Source of the DNA: an uncultured Rhodospirillales bacterium
GTDB lineage: Bacteria; Pseudomonadota; Alphaproteobacteria; Rhodospirillales; Defluviicoccaceae
DNA length: 8,284 bases
NCBI GenBank assembly: GCA_937127205.1
Contig: CAKZLS010000165.1
Coordinates: forward strand, 1 to 8,284
Direction: 5' to 3'
The notes under the pieces are model-generated. The model was not told where the DNA came from. It searched no databases and saw only the letters and a program-made list of their open reading frames with translations. Each line of letters starts with the position of its first letter. Positions within the stretch are counted from its first letter, which is position 1. The position numbers and the translations under genes are program-made. Positions 1 through 6,637 of this stretch are shown piece after piece.

Positions 1-1425
1 AGCCAGGCCGAGGAAGGCGAAGAAGCCGACCACGTCGGTCACCGTGGTCAGGAAGACGCCCGACGCCACCGCCGGATCGACGCCGACACGCTCGAGCGCC
101 AGCGGTATCAGCGGGCCGGCCAGCGCCGCGACCACCATGTTGATGATCATCGCCATTCCCAGCACCACCGCGACCGCGACATCGCCGAACCACAGCCAGG
201 CGACGATACCGCAGAGGATGGCGAACAGCACGCCGTTGACGCCGCCCACCACCAGCTCCTTGCCGATCACCCGGGTGGCGTTGGCCGCCGTCAGCTCCTT
301 GGTGGCGAGCGCGCGGACCGCCACCGTCAGGCTCTGGGTGCCGGCGTTGCCGCCCATGGACGCAACAATGGGCATGAGTACCGCCAGCGCCACCATCTGC
401 TCGATGGTGGCGTCGAAAGCGCCGATCACCAGCGAGGCCAGGATCGCAGTGCCGAGGTTGACCACCAGCCACGCGAATCGCGAGCGAACGGTTTTGGCGG
501 CGTCGGTGTAGAAATCGTCCTGCTGCACGCCGCCGAGGCGCATGATGTCGTCCTCGGCCTCCTCGTCGATGACGTCGACTACGTCGTCGATGGTGATCAC
601 CCCCACCAGCCGGCCATGCTTGTCCACCACCGGCGCCGACGTGAGGTCGCGCTGGCGGAACAGGAACGCCACCTCTTCCTGGTCGGTTTCGGTGGAGATG
701 ACCTTGAGCTCCGGCTCCATGATGTCGGTCACCGGTACGTAGCGGCGGCTGCGCAGCAGATGGCTGAGCGATAGCGCGCCCACGGGGTGATAGGCGGGGT
801 CGACGATGAAGATGTCGAAGAAGTCCTCGGGCAGCCGGTCCGGGTCGTCATCGGCGGTGCGCCGCAGGAAATCGATGGTCTCGCCCACTGTCCAGAACAC
901 GGGCACGACCACCAGTTCGCGCTGCATCAGCCGGCCGGCGCTGTCCTCGGGATAGGCCAGGCCTTCCTCGATCAACGCCCGGTCGGCGGCCGGGATGGCA
1001 TCGAGAACCTGCTGGCGGTCGTCCTCGTCCAGCTCGGCGATGACGTCGATGGCGTCGTCGGTCTCGAGCTCGGCGATGGCCGCCGCCGTTCGCAGCGGCC
1101 CCAGTTGCTCGATGATGTCCTCGCGGACCTCGTCGTCCACTTCGGAGAGGATGTCCGGATGCAGTTCCATCCGGATGGTCTTGACGAACTGGCGGCGCTC
1201 GTCGGTGCCCAGCTGCTGAATCAGGTCGGCGACGTCGGCGTCGTGCAGCGGCTCGATGAGGCGCCGCACGTCGGCGCCGTCCTCGCGGTCCAGCGCGTCC
1301 TCAACCGCCTCCACCAGGGTCGAATTCAACTCGTCGACGGCCTCGGGGATGGCTTCGGGCTCGACGGTCGCGGTTTCGGCGGCGTCGGTTTCGATTTTCT
1401 GGTCTTCGCGCTCCGACTGCGTCAC
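1..1425 (-). CDS. mgtE: Magnesium transporter MgtE, 3'-truncated by window edge
   Basis: This is an inner-membrane Mg2+ channel/transporter of the MgtE (SLC41-like) family. The minus strand is open for 475 codons to the window edge with no stop, so only the last few residues should be missing. I chose the GTG at 1423-1425 because GAGGAGG lies about 8 nt upstream (1434-1440). An acidic N-terminal tail of about 30 residues precedes the MgtE N domain (about 33-165, with repeated LIQQLGTDER-like helices). Two CBS domains follow (about 165-290; the second starts near VTDIMEPELKVIS and ends with GVITIDDVVDVIDEEAEDD). The membrane domain runs from about residue 315 to the edge. It contains the family signature MPIVASMGGNAGTQS and ends in LTTVTDVVGF, whose Asp corresponds to the pore Mg2+-binding Asp. 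In known MgtE proteins the N and CBS domains bind Mg2+ and close the pore when cytosolic Mg2+ is high. Identity is very secure. Confidence 0.96.
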   Translation of the reverse strand, partial: MTQSEREDQKIETDAAETATVEPEAIPEAVDELNSTLVEAVEDALDREDGADVRRLIEPLHDADVADLIQQLGTDERRQFVKTIRMELHPDILSEVDDEVREDIIEQLGPLRTAAAIAELETDDAIDVIAELDEDDRQQVLDAIPAADRALIEEGLAYPEDSAGRLMQRELVVVPVFWTVGETIDFLRRTADDDPDRLPEDFFDIFIVDPAYHPVGALSLSHLLRSRRYVPVTDIMEPELKVISTETDQEEVAFLFRQRDLTSAPVVDKHGRLVGVITIDDVVDVIDEEAEDDIMRLGGVQQDDFYTDAAKTVRSRFAWLVVNLGTAILASLVIGAFDATIEQMVALAVLMPIVASMGGNAGTQSLTVAVRALATKELTAANATRVIGKELVVGGVNGVLFAILCGIVAWLWFGDVAVAVVLGMAMIINMVVAALAGPLIPLALERVGVDPAVASGVFLTTVTDVVGFFAFLGLA

Positions 1426-1452
1426 CGCGCCCGCCTCCTCTGAACCTCTTAG

Positions 1453-1484
1453 CCTTTTCACCGGGGCCTTTTCACCGGGGCCTT
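1453..1484. repeat. 14-bp tandem repeat in the mgtE leader
   Basis: The 14-bp unit ccttttcaccgggg occurs twice exactly (1453-1466 and 1467-1480) and begins a third time (ccttatc). It lies 28 bp upstream of the mgtE start codon, just before its Shine-Dalgarno sequence, so it should be in the 5' leader of the mRNA. It is most simply a replication-slippage product. A regulatory role is possible but nothing in the sequence shows one. Confidence 0.75.
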
Positions 1485-1608
1485 ATCGCCGGCGCTTTCT
1501 CGTCGTGCGCGTTACGGTCTCGCCGTTTGCGCCGCGTTTGCATCGCCGCCCCGGAACCCGCGTGGCCGCGTTCGGGAATGAACCAAATTGATTGCGTTAT
1601 GATACGAT

Positions 1609-1638
1609 TTGAGGCCCGTTGCCGGTGACGGGCCTCAA
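1609..1638 (-). terminator. Hairpin downstream of tRNA-Leu, probable terminator
   Basis: A perfect 11-bp inverted repeat (ttgaggcccgt at 1609-1619 with acgggcctcaa at 1628-1638) encloses an 8-nt loop. It begins 4 nt beyond the encoded CCA of the tRNA-Leu gene, the expected place for tRNA transcription to end. On the minus strand the stem is followed by AATCGTATC rather than a run of T, so it is not a textbook intrinsic terminator. It may also act as a 3'-processing or mRNA-end barrier between the tRNA and mgtE. Confidence 0.6.
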
Positions 1639-1642
1639 GGAA

Positions 1643-1729
1643 TGGTGCGGTCGAGAAGACTCGAACTTCCACGGGCTCTCGCCCACAGCGACCTCAACGC
1701 TGCGCGTCTACCGGTTCCGCCACGACCGC
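1643..1729 (-). tRNA. tRNA-Leu (anticodon GAG)
   Basis: The reverse complement folds as a class II (long variable arm) tRNA of 87 nt including the encoded CCA. The acceptor arm GCGGTCG pairs with CGACCGC, followed by discriminator A and CCA. The D-arm contains the leucine-typical TGGCGGAACCGGTAGACGCG. The anticodon loop TTGAGGT gives anticodon GAG, which reads CUC and CUU. The variable arm forms around GGGCGAGAGCCC, and the T-arm contains GTTCGAGTC. The gene is divergent from lipB and followed by a strong hairpin 4 nt after the CCA. Confidence 0.95.
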
Positions 1730-1753
1730 CCATATCCTTGTGTGTGCATGGTT

Positions 1754-1802
1754 CCTTGCATTGGCAAGGTATCATACAGATTTAATAGGCGGGGGATATC
1801 AA
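1754..1802 (-). promoter_or_regulatory. Possible tRNA-Leu promoter with a dyad at the start site
   Basis: On the minus strand TATGAT (1771-1776) matches the sigma-70 -10 consensus at 5 of 6 positions. The nearest -35-like word, TTGATA (1797-1802), is 20 nt upstream, which is longer than ideal. Immediately downstream of the -10 is a perfect dyad, CCTTGC-N4-GCAAGG (1754-1769), covering the predicted start point and the early leader. The dyad could be a precursor hairpin or a binding site. The promoter call rests only on these short matches. Confidence 0.35.
1761..1788 (+). promoter_or_regulatory. Possible lipB promoter overlapping the tRNA promoter
   Basis: TTGGCA (1761-1766) is followed 16 nt later by TAATAG (1783-1788), a modest sigma-70-like pair pointing toward lipB, about 115 nt before its start codon. 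It overlaps the candidate tRNA-Leu promoter on the other strand, so the two divergent transcripts could compete for polymerase. The evidence is short-motif matching only. Confidence 0.25.
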
Positions 1803-1903
1803 ATCATTGTCCCGTGATCAAGCGTCCCCTATTCAACAGCGCCATATTCGAGCCCGCAGCGCGAACAAGAGGCGCCAAAACGGCCGCGAACACCGAAAGC
1901 AGC

Positions 1904-2695
1904 ATGTCCTTGTCCCCTCCCCCCTCCAACGAATCCCACGAACGGCCGCCGGCGGCCGGTATCACCATTCGGGCCACCATTCGGGCCGCCGGCCGGATCG
2001 GCGGTCTGCAGTGGCTGGAGAGCGTTGACCCGGTCGACTATCCCGACGCGGTCGCCTTTATGGAGCACCGCGTTGACGCCATCCGCGCCGGGCGGGAAGC
2101 CGAGGCCGTATGGTTGTTGGAGCATCCGGCGCTATACACCGCCGGCACCAGCGCGCGCCCCGAAGAACTGCTCGACGCGGCCGCCCTGCCGGTTTATTCA
2201 ACCGGCCGCGGCGGCCGCTATACCTATCACGGCCCGGGACAACGGGTGGCCTATGTCATGCTCGATCTGCGGCGGCGCGGAAGCGACGTGCGCGCCTATG
2301 TCCACGATCTCGAAGGCTGGGTAATCGACGCGCTGGCGCGCCTCGGCGTCACCGGCGAGCGGCGATGCGACCGGGTCGGCATCTGGGTGGAACGGGGCGG
2401 CGGACGAGAGGCCAAGATCGCGGCCATCGGGGTGCGTGTGCGCCGCTGGATTACCTTTCACGGTATCGCCATCAACATCGACCCCGACCTCAGTCATTTC
2501 GGCGGCATCGTTCCCTGCGGCATCGCCGAGCATGGCGTCACCTCGCTCGCCGATCTGGGCATCGACGCAACCCTGGCCGATGTAGATGCTGCGCTTCGAG
2601 CGACCGTGCCGCCGCGATTCGAAAATGCCGATAGAGAGGCCTTGCCCCCGGAAAGTGCGGCTGTCCCCGCCGAAAATACAAAAGAGAGCAATTAG
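1904..2695 (+). CDS. lipB: Lipoyl(octanoyl) transferase LipB
   Basis: This cytosolic enzyme moves the octanoyl group from octanoyl-acyl carrier protein to the lipoyl domains of 2-oxoacid dehydrogenases and the glycine cleavage H protein. It is the first step of endogenous lipoate attachment, before LipA adds sulfur. The 263-residue product has the family motifs: LLEHPALYTAGT (71-82), GRGGRYTYHGPGQ (101-113), the catalytic-type Lys171 in AKIAAIGVRV, and the catalytic-type Cys205 in GGIVPCGIAEHGVTSL. The frame is open much further upstream, through the antisense of the tRNA, so I took the ATG at 1904; the core fold begins near residue 36 and the leader is poorly conserved low-complexity sequence. 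Shine-Dalgarno support is weak (GAAAG). A 12-bp in-frame tandem duplication (1964-1987) encodes TIRA twice, and the tail after about residue 240 is a variable, Ala/Glu/Pro-rich extension. Confidence 0.96.
   Translation: MSLSPPPSNESHERPPAAGITIRATIRAAGRIGGLQWLESVDPVDYPDAVAFMEHRVDAIRAGREAEAVWLLEHPALYTAGTSARPEELLDAAALPVYSTGRGGRYTYHGPGQRVAYVMLDLRRRGSDVRAYVHDLEGWVIDALARLGVTGERRCDRVGIWVERGGGREAKIAAIGVRVRRWITFHGIAINIDPDLSHFGGIVPCGIAEHGVTSLADLGIDATLADVDAALRATVPPRFENADREALPPESAAVPAENTKESN
1964..1987 (+). repeat. 12-bp in-frame tandem duplication in lipB
   Basis: The unit accattcgggcc occurs twice head to tail and encodes Thr-Ile-Arg-Ala twice at residues 21-28 of LipB. It lies just after a 16-bp perfect palindrome, cggccgccggcggccg (1943-1958). 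Both are in the N-terminal extension ahead of the catalytic core, so the duplication is probably tolerated. Confidence 0.8.
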
Positions 2696-2871
2696 ATCTT
2701 TTTTTTGAGATCCTCGGTTGCCGATTGCTTCTTGACGTTACGGCCGGTAACCAATGCCTTGCGCTTTTGCTCGCAAAGGATGCCGTGCGCGAGACAAATC
2801 GAGCGACGAGTGTTGATTGCCTTTCCAATCCGTGGAACATTTTGAATTGTCACCTTGTGGTTATGTTTCAT
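2692..2871 (-). CDS. Possible small basic protein, 59 residues
   Basis: The minus strand has an intact reading frame from ATG (2869-2871) to TAA (2692-2694), encoding a strongly basic 59-residue product that begins MKHNHKVTIQNVPRIGKAIN and ends in EDLKKKI. Its stop codon interlocks with the lipB stop (TAG at 2693-2695), so the two genes would converge and share bases. I do not recognise a family. It has two Cys (residues 27 and 33) and no signal peptide or membrane segment. There is no convincing Shine-Dalgarno sequence (the start is preceded by CCCCCCGG). The region is visibly less GC-rich than its surroundings. A chance open frame is a real alternative. Confidence 0.3.
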   Translation of the reverse strand: MKHNHKVTIQNVPRIGKAINTRRSICLAHGILCEQKRKALVTGRNVKKQSATEDLKKKI

Positions 2872-2929
2872 CCGGGGGGAAGATCGTGTTGCAAAGATCT
2901 AACGGTCAGGCTCCACGGGGCGCCGCGCG

Positions 2930-3916
2930 ATGACGGCGGACCCAACGCGGGATACCACCCCCGTCATGCCGGAAGGCGAACCGGCATCGGAGAAATGGCA
3001 GAGGGTCGCGGCGCCGTCAAACGATCTGCCCGCCGCCCTTTCCGGCACCGATCAGCCCACCGATATCCTGCGCGCTCTCCGCGATGTCGAGGCGGCGTCT
3101 TCGGCCCATGCGGAGTGGCTGAAAGACTGGCACCTGTATGTCCTCGGCTGCCTGGAACCGGGCGCCAAGCTGCAGGCGTCTCCGCCGCCGTTCGATTTTG
3201 CCGGGCGGTTCGACGAGTTGCGCACATCCGTTCTCGCCAAAGATCCGGAATTCGCGGAAATCGCCAAACATTTGAGCCGGACGAAAAAACGGGCCGAACG
3301 CATTGCCGATGCGGTCCGCAAGGATCATCGGTTGCCGCCCGCGGACTACGACGCGCTGATGGCCGACGTACACCAGTTCAACAGCTTGCTGCGGCGATTG
3401 CAGAACGACTCGTGGAACAGCCTCGCCAACATCGACCCGCTCACCGGTCTCGGCAACCGGCACGCCATGGAGCGCAAGCTCACTGTGGAGCGCGAGCGCT
3501 TGGCGCGCAACCAGCAACCCTGCTGCGTCGCGTTGGTGGATCTCGATAATTTCAAGGAAATCAACGACACCCATGGCCACGCGGCCGGAGACGCGGTGCT
3601 GCGGAGCTTGGCTTCGCTGCTGGCCGCCAGCATCCGTCCCTACGACAAGGTTTTCCGCTACGGCGGTGATGAGTTCGTTATCTGCCTACCCAACGCCGAT
3701 CTCCGCGCCGCTTGGGCCATCGTCGAGCGCCTGCGGCTGAGGGTGGCGCGCTGGTCCATACCGATTCGCGGCGATGATCAGGTTGGAATGACGGTTTCCG
3801 TGGGCGTCGCGCCGCTGGTCCGCGAACGTGGCGTGGAGGCGGCGCTGGACATGGCCGATCAGGCGCTCTACGCGGCCAAGCGCAACGGCCGCAATTGCGT
3901 CAACGTGTGGCGATAG
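2930..3916 (+). CDS. Diguanylate cyclase with degenerate CZB-like N-terminal domain
   Basis: This is a soluble 328-residue GGDEF protein expected to make cyclic di-GMP from two GTP. The C-terminal GGDEF domain starts at NIDPLTGLGNR (167-177). It has the metal/substrate motif VDLDNFKEINDTHGH (203-217), the active-site GGDEF (245-249) and an RxxD inhibitory site (Arg236-Asp239) at the normal spacing. The N-terminal 165 residues contain SAHAEWLKDWH (58-68) and resemble the CZB zinc-binding domain of E. coli DgcZ. Only the first ligand, His60, is kept: the Cys position reads AGRF (91-94), and the two later His positions appear to be Ser116 and Lys120. Zinc binding of the DgcZ type is therefore unlikely. 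A variable 40-residue head precedes the domain. The start is the first ATG, with no clear Shine-Dalgarno; ATG at 2966 is an alternative. It lies 85 bp ahead of a paralogue on the same strand. Confidence 0.93.
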   Translation: MTADPTRDTTPVMPEGEPASEKWQRVAAPSNDLPAALSGTDQPTDILRALRDVEAASSAHAEWLKDWHLYVLGCLEPGAKLQASPPPFDFAGRFDELRTSVLAKDPEFAEIAKHLSRTKKRAERIADAVRKDHRLPPADYDALMADVHQFNSLLRRLQNDSWNSLANIDPLTGLGNRHAMERKLTVERERLARNQQPCCVALVDLDNFKEINDTHGHAAGDAVLRSLASLLAASIRPYDKVFRYGGDEFVICLPNADLRAAWAIVERLRLRVARWSIPIRGDDQVGMTVSVGVAPLVRERGVEAALDMADQALYAAKRNGRNCVNVWR

Positions 3917-4001
3917 CGCACTCCTGGAAAACAATCACCGATCACGGCAAAAACAGGCGCGTGCCCGCCTCCCTTGATCGACGACCTGCTTCCGGCGCAC
4001 C

Positions 4002-4922
4002 ATGGCGGTCATGCCCTCGATCCGACCTCACCTGACCACAAGGGACGTCCTGGCGGAATTGGACCAGGCGCTCGGCGACCACATGGCGTGGCTGAAAGCC
4101 TGGCACCGGGTTTTTCTCTGTGGTGCCCCGGTTTCGCCGGGCGATGCCGCCGACGATCCCCGCGATCTCGGCCGGTTCGGCGCCTGGTATGTCAAGAACC
4201 AGCACGAGAGCCTGGTCAATCAGCCGGCGCTCCGAGCCCTCGCCAATCTCCATCAGGACATGCACGAGCGCGCCTATGCCCTCGCCCAAACCGCGCGTTC
4301 GGGCGCCCCGGTGGCGGCTTCGGACTATGACGCATTCATGGACGCCGCCGCCGCCTTCGTCGCCAACGCCCGGCGCCTCGAGAAAGCCTTCGCCAGCGCG
4401 TCATCGGATCTCGATCCGCTGACCGGCATGCACAACCGCCAAGCCATGAACCGCGACCTGGAGCGCGAGCGGGCTCGGGCGCTGCGTCTCGACCGGCCCG
4501 CCTGCTTCGCGCTCGCCGACCTCGACCATTTCAAGTCCGTCAACGATACTCACGGCCACGGCGCCGGGGACCAAGTGCTGATGGCCACCGCGGAAAGCTT
4601 GATGAATGCGCTTCGCCCCTACGATACGGTTTACCGGTATGGCGGAGAGGAGTTTCTAATCTGCCTGCCCGACATTTCGGCGCCGATGGCGGTCACCGTG
4701 ATCGAGCGGCTGCTGCAGGCGCTGCGGTCCAAGCCGGTCGCCATCGAAGGCGGCGGGTCGATTGCGATCACCTGCTCCTTCGGTATCGCCCAGGTGGACC
4801 CGGACTGCTCCGTGGAACAGACGATCGAGCGCGCCGACCAAGCGCTCTACCGGGCCAAACACACCGGCCGCGACCGGCTCTGCGTCTGGGAGAGCGACGA
4901 CGCCCCGCAAGGGGCCGCCTAA
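4002..4922 (+). CDS. DgcZ-like diguanylate cyclase, CZB domain plus GGEEF
   Basis: This soluble 306-residue diguanylate cyclase has the architecture of E. coli DgcZ (YdeH). The N-terminal CZB-like domain (about 13-130) has His27 in GDHMAWLKAWH, and His84 and His88 in LHQDMHERA. These match DgcZ His22, His79 and His83 with a constant offset of five. The fourth ligand, DgcZ Cys52, falls at Gly57 in LGRFGAWY, so the classical Cys is missing; Cys40 is nearby in sequence and could substitute, which is speculation. The GGDEF domain begins at DLDPLTGMHNR (136-146), with LADLDHFKSVNDTHGHGAGD (171-190), the active site GGEEF (214-218) and an RxxD inhibitory site (Arg205-Asp208). It is closely related to the preceding cyclase and probably arose by tandem duplication. 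The start is the first ATG; the ATG at 4011 is equally possible, and neither has a good ribosome site. Confidence 0.93.
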   Translation: MAVMPSIRPHLTTRDVLAELDQALGDHMAWLKAWHRVFLCGAPVSPGDAADDPRDLGRFGAWYVKNQHESLVNQPALRALANLHQDMHERAYALAQTARSGAPVAASDYDAFMDAAAAFVANARRLEKAFASASSDLDPLTGMHNRQAMNRDLERERARALRLDRPACFALADLDHFKSVNDTHGHGAGDQVLMATAESLMNALRPYDTVYRYGGEEFLICLPDISAPMAVTVIERLLQALRSKPVAIEGGGSIAITCSFGIAQVDPDCSVEQTIERADQALYRAKHTGRDRLCVWESDDAPQGAA

Positions 4923-4941
4923 CCCGTAGCACAAGTTGGTA

Positions 4942-5241
4942 TTATTCGGTCGCCAGCGGGTGGAACCCGGGTTTCGCGGGCGCATCCGCCGGACGCGGGT
5001 GTACCGCCGTCACCCGGGCCGCGGGCGGTCCCTGCCAACACGCTTCGAGCATATCGTCGACCACTGCCTTCGGTCCCGAAAACATGGCTTCGACGGAACC
5101 GTCCCGGCGATTGCGGACCCAGCCGGCGAGTTTGCGGGTCGATGCCTCGGCAACGGCCCAGCCGCGGTACCAGACCCCCTGGACCCGGCCTTCAATGCGC
5201 ACCTGGACCGTTTTTACGTTCGCGTCATCGTCTCCACTCAT
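4942..5241 (-). CDS. acyP: Acylphosphatase
   Basis: This small cytosolic enzyme hydrolyses the carboxyl-phosphate bond of acyl phosphates such as carbamoyl or acetyl phosphate. The 99-residue length is typical of the family with a short N-terminal tail. The signature GRVQGVWYRG (18-27) carries the phosphate-binding Arg26, and GWVRNRRDGSVE (40-51) carries the catalytic Asn44. The start ATG (5239-5241) overlaps the ATP12 stop in the sequence ATGA and is preceded by AAGGAG inside the end of the ATP12 gene, so the two are likely translationally coupled. It is the last gene of the HAD-ATP12-acyP operon and converges on the second cyclase with only 19 bp between them and no obvious terminator. Confidence 0.95.
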   Translation of the reverse strand: MSGDDDANVKTVQVRIEGRVQGVWYRGWAVAEASTRKLAGWVRNRRDGSVEAMFSGPKAVVDDMLEACWQGPPAARVTAVHPRPADAPAKPGFHPLATE

Positions 5242-5963
5242 GTCGTCTCCTTATCGGATGATCTTGCGAGTTCGAGAAATACCGCGGCCAAACGAACCTC
5301 TTCACGCAGAGACTGACGGCGCTCCGCGGCTTCTTCGTCGTCACCCCAACGCTCGATCTGATAGCTCTCGTCCAGTTGCGATAGCGCAAACGCCCTATAT
5401 GCGTCCACCCGTCCCAACATCAGCGCCAGCGCGATCACCAGCGAACCTAAAGCCTGCATGCCGGTGATCAGAGCGGTCAGCTCGACATCGGTAAACCCGG
5501 TGATCACAATGCGCAATTTGTCCAGCGCTTCGACCGGCTGCTCTAGAGGGATTATTCCCGAGGTTACTTCCAACCGCGCCCCGCATGTCGCCGACAGCCA
5601 ATCGAGAAGCGGTTGCCAATCGGCTTCCTGACGCTCGATCAAATCGGCCGGCGAGTCGGCACGGTAACACACCAAATCGGTGGACGCGTAGGAAAGAGCC
5701 AGGTCGATCATCGCCGCGCGCTGCGGCCCGACCCGGTCCAGGGTGGTCGCGGCCAATTGCGTTATCGGCATGGATTGGGGCTTGATCGTCTCTTGCTGGG
5801 CCAGCCACTCCTCGGCCACCGCCGCCGCCAAGTCCGTCGTGGGCAATACCAGCGGGGAGCCGACCGGTGTCTTGACCGGCCGGCCGTCCAGCGTCACCGA
5901 AAACCCGCCGGGCGCTGCCGCCACTTCCGCTGTCTTGTAAAAGCGCTTGGCGGTCCAACTCAT
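5238..5963 (-). CDS. ATP12 family F1-ATPase assembly chaperone
   Basis: This protein belongs to the ATP12 family. In mitochondria ATP12 binds the free F1 alpha subunit and protects it until the alpha3-beta3 hexamer forms; the alphaproteobacterial homologues are presumed to do the same. The 241-residue protein has the family blocks in order: RFYKTAEV (7-14), LDGRPVKTPVGSPL (25-38), EEWLAQQETIKPQSMPITQLAATTLDRV (51-78), STDLVCYRADSP (94-105), WQPLLDWL (116-123) and SQLDESYQIERWGDDEEA (195-212). The start ATG (5961-5963) overlaps the HAD stop as ATGA; the frame is open further upstream but that stretch is HAD coding sequence read out of frame. There is no separate Shine-Dalgarno, which points to translational coupling. 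The presence of this gene is the best taxonomic marker in the window. Confidence 0.95.
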   Translation of the reverse strand: MSWTAKRFYKTAEVAAAPGGFSVTLDGRPVKTPVGSPLVLPTTDLAAAVAEEWLAQQETIKPQSMPITQLAATTLDRVGPQRAAMIDLALSYASTDLVCYRADSPADLIERQEADWQPLLDWLSATCGARLEVTSGIIPLEQPVEALDKLRIVITGFTDVELTALITGMQALGSLVIALALMLGRVDAYRAFALSQLDESYQIERWGDDEEAAERRQSLREEVRLAAVFLELARSSDKETT

Positions 5964-6637
5964 GGCGAACGGGTTGGGTTCGCGATCCGCTCCACCACCG
6001 CGGGCAGATCGGCACAATCGCCGATCACCGCGTGAGCGCCGGCATCCCAAAGGTGTTGTTCTTCATGATAGCCCCACGCCACGCCAACGGCGAAAGCTCC
6101 GGCGTTCCGCGCCATCTCCATGTCATAGGTGGTGTCGCCGACCATGACGGTGGCTTCCGGCTCCGCCCCCGCCTCGTCCATGGCGCGCAGCATCATCTCC
6201 GGGTGCGGTTTGCTCGCGGCGGTGTCGGCAGTCTGCAGAGTGACGAAGCGTTGATGAAGGCCATGCCCGGTGAGGGTTGCGATCAGACCGCGGTACGACT
6301 TTCCGGTCGCCACACCCAATAGCCACCCGGCCGCCTCGATGGCCTCCAGCGCCTCCACAACGCCGGGATAGAGCGGCTCGTGCACGGTGCCGCCCTGACG
6401 AAGGCGGGTAAAGGCATCACGGTAGCTTTCGGCAACCCTTTCATGGGCCTCTGAGTCGCTCTCAGGGAGTAACCGGGCAACCGCGGGTGTCAGGGCCAGC
6501 CCCACGACATTGCGAATGGAAGCCGCCGTCGGTTCGACCAATCCATGTGCCGCAAACGCCGAGCCCATACACGAAACGATCGAATGTTCACTATCGATCA
6601 GCGTGCCGTCGCAATCGAATACGCAGAGCTTGATCAT
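5960..6637 (-). CDS. HAD-IA family hydrolase, phosphoglycolate phosphatase-like
   Basis: This 225-residue haloacid-dehalogenase-type phosphatase has all four catalytic motifs. Motif I is VFDCDGTLIDS with nucleophile Asp8 and Asp10, motif II is VATGKS with Thr111, motif III is Lys143 in ASKPHPEM, and motif IV is MVGDTTYDMEMARNAG with Asp168 and Asp172. An alpha-helical cap (about 15-85) places it in subfamily IA, near phosphoglycolate phosphatases and related sugar phosphatases; the substrate cannot be read from the sequence. I chose the ATG at 6635-6637, immediately before the conserved IKLCVFDCDGT strand and about 8 nt after CCAGGA; upstream in-frame starts would add an unconserved Arg-rich leader. 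It is the first gene of the operon, with a 4-base overlap to the ATP12 gene. Confidence 0.94.
   Translation of the reverse strand: MIKLCVFDCDGTLIDSEHSIVSCMGSAFAAHGLVEPTAASIRNVVGLALTPAVARLLPESDSEAHERVAESYRDAFTRLRQGGTVHEPLYPGVVEALEAIEAAGWLLGVATGKSYRGLIATLTGHGLHQRFVTLQTADTAASKPHPEMMLRAMDEAGAEPEATVMVGDTTYDMEMARNAGAFAVGVAWGYHEEQHLWDAGAHAVIGDCADLPAVVERIANPTRSP

Noticed and set aside
787..1443. Long plus-strand open frames antisense to mgtE
   Set aside because: They are shadows of the GC-rich mgtE coding sequence on the other strand, which has unmistakable MgtE motifs in its frame.
1426..1608. Mg2+-sensing (M-box) riboswitch upstream of mgtE
   Set aside because: I could not identify the conserved M-box core or a clear terminator/antiterminator pair in this leader; only the short tandem repeat stands out. 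A covariance-model search would settle it.
2692..2725. T-run after lipB as an intrinsic terminator
   Set aside because: The eight-T run is not preceded by a GC-rich stem; the flanking GATC words are too short. On the minus strand the same bases would encode the LKKK tail of the possible small protein.
2725..3549. A 274-codon plus-strand frame overlapping the first cyclase
   Set aside because: It is an out-of-frame reading of the GGDEF gene with an Arg/Gly/Pro-rich composition typical of GC-rich shadows and no recognisable domain.
3917..4001. Regulatory element or c-di-GMP riboswitch between the two cyclases
   Set aside because: The 85-bp spacer shows no convincing hairpin, promoter or known riboswitch core.
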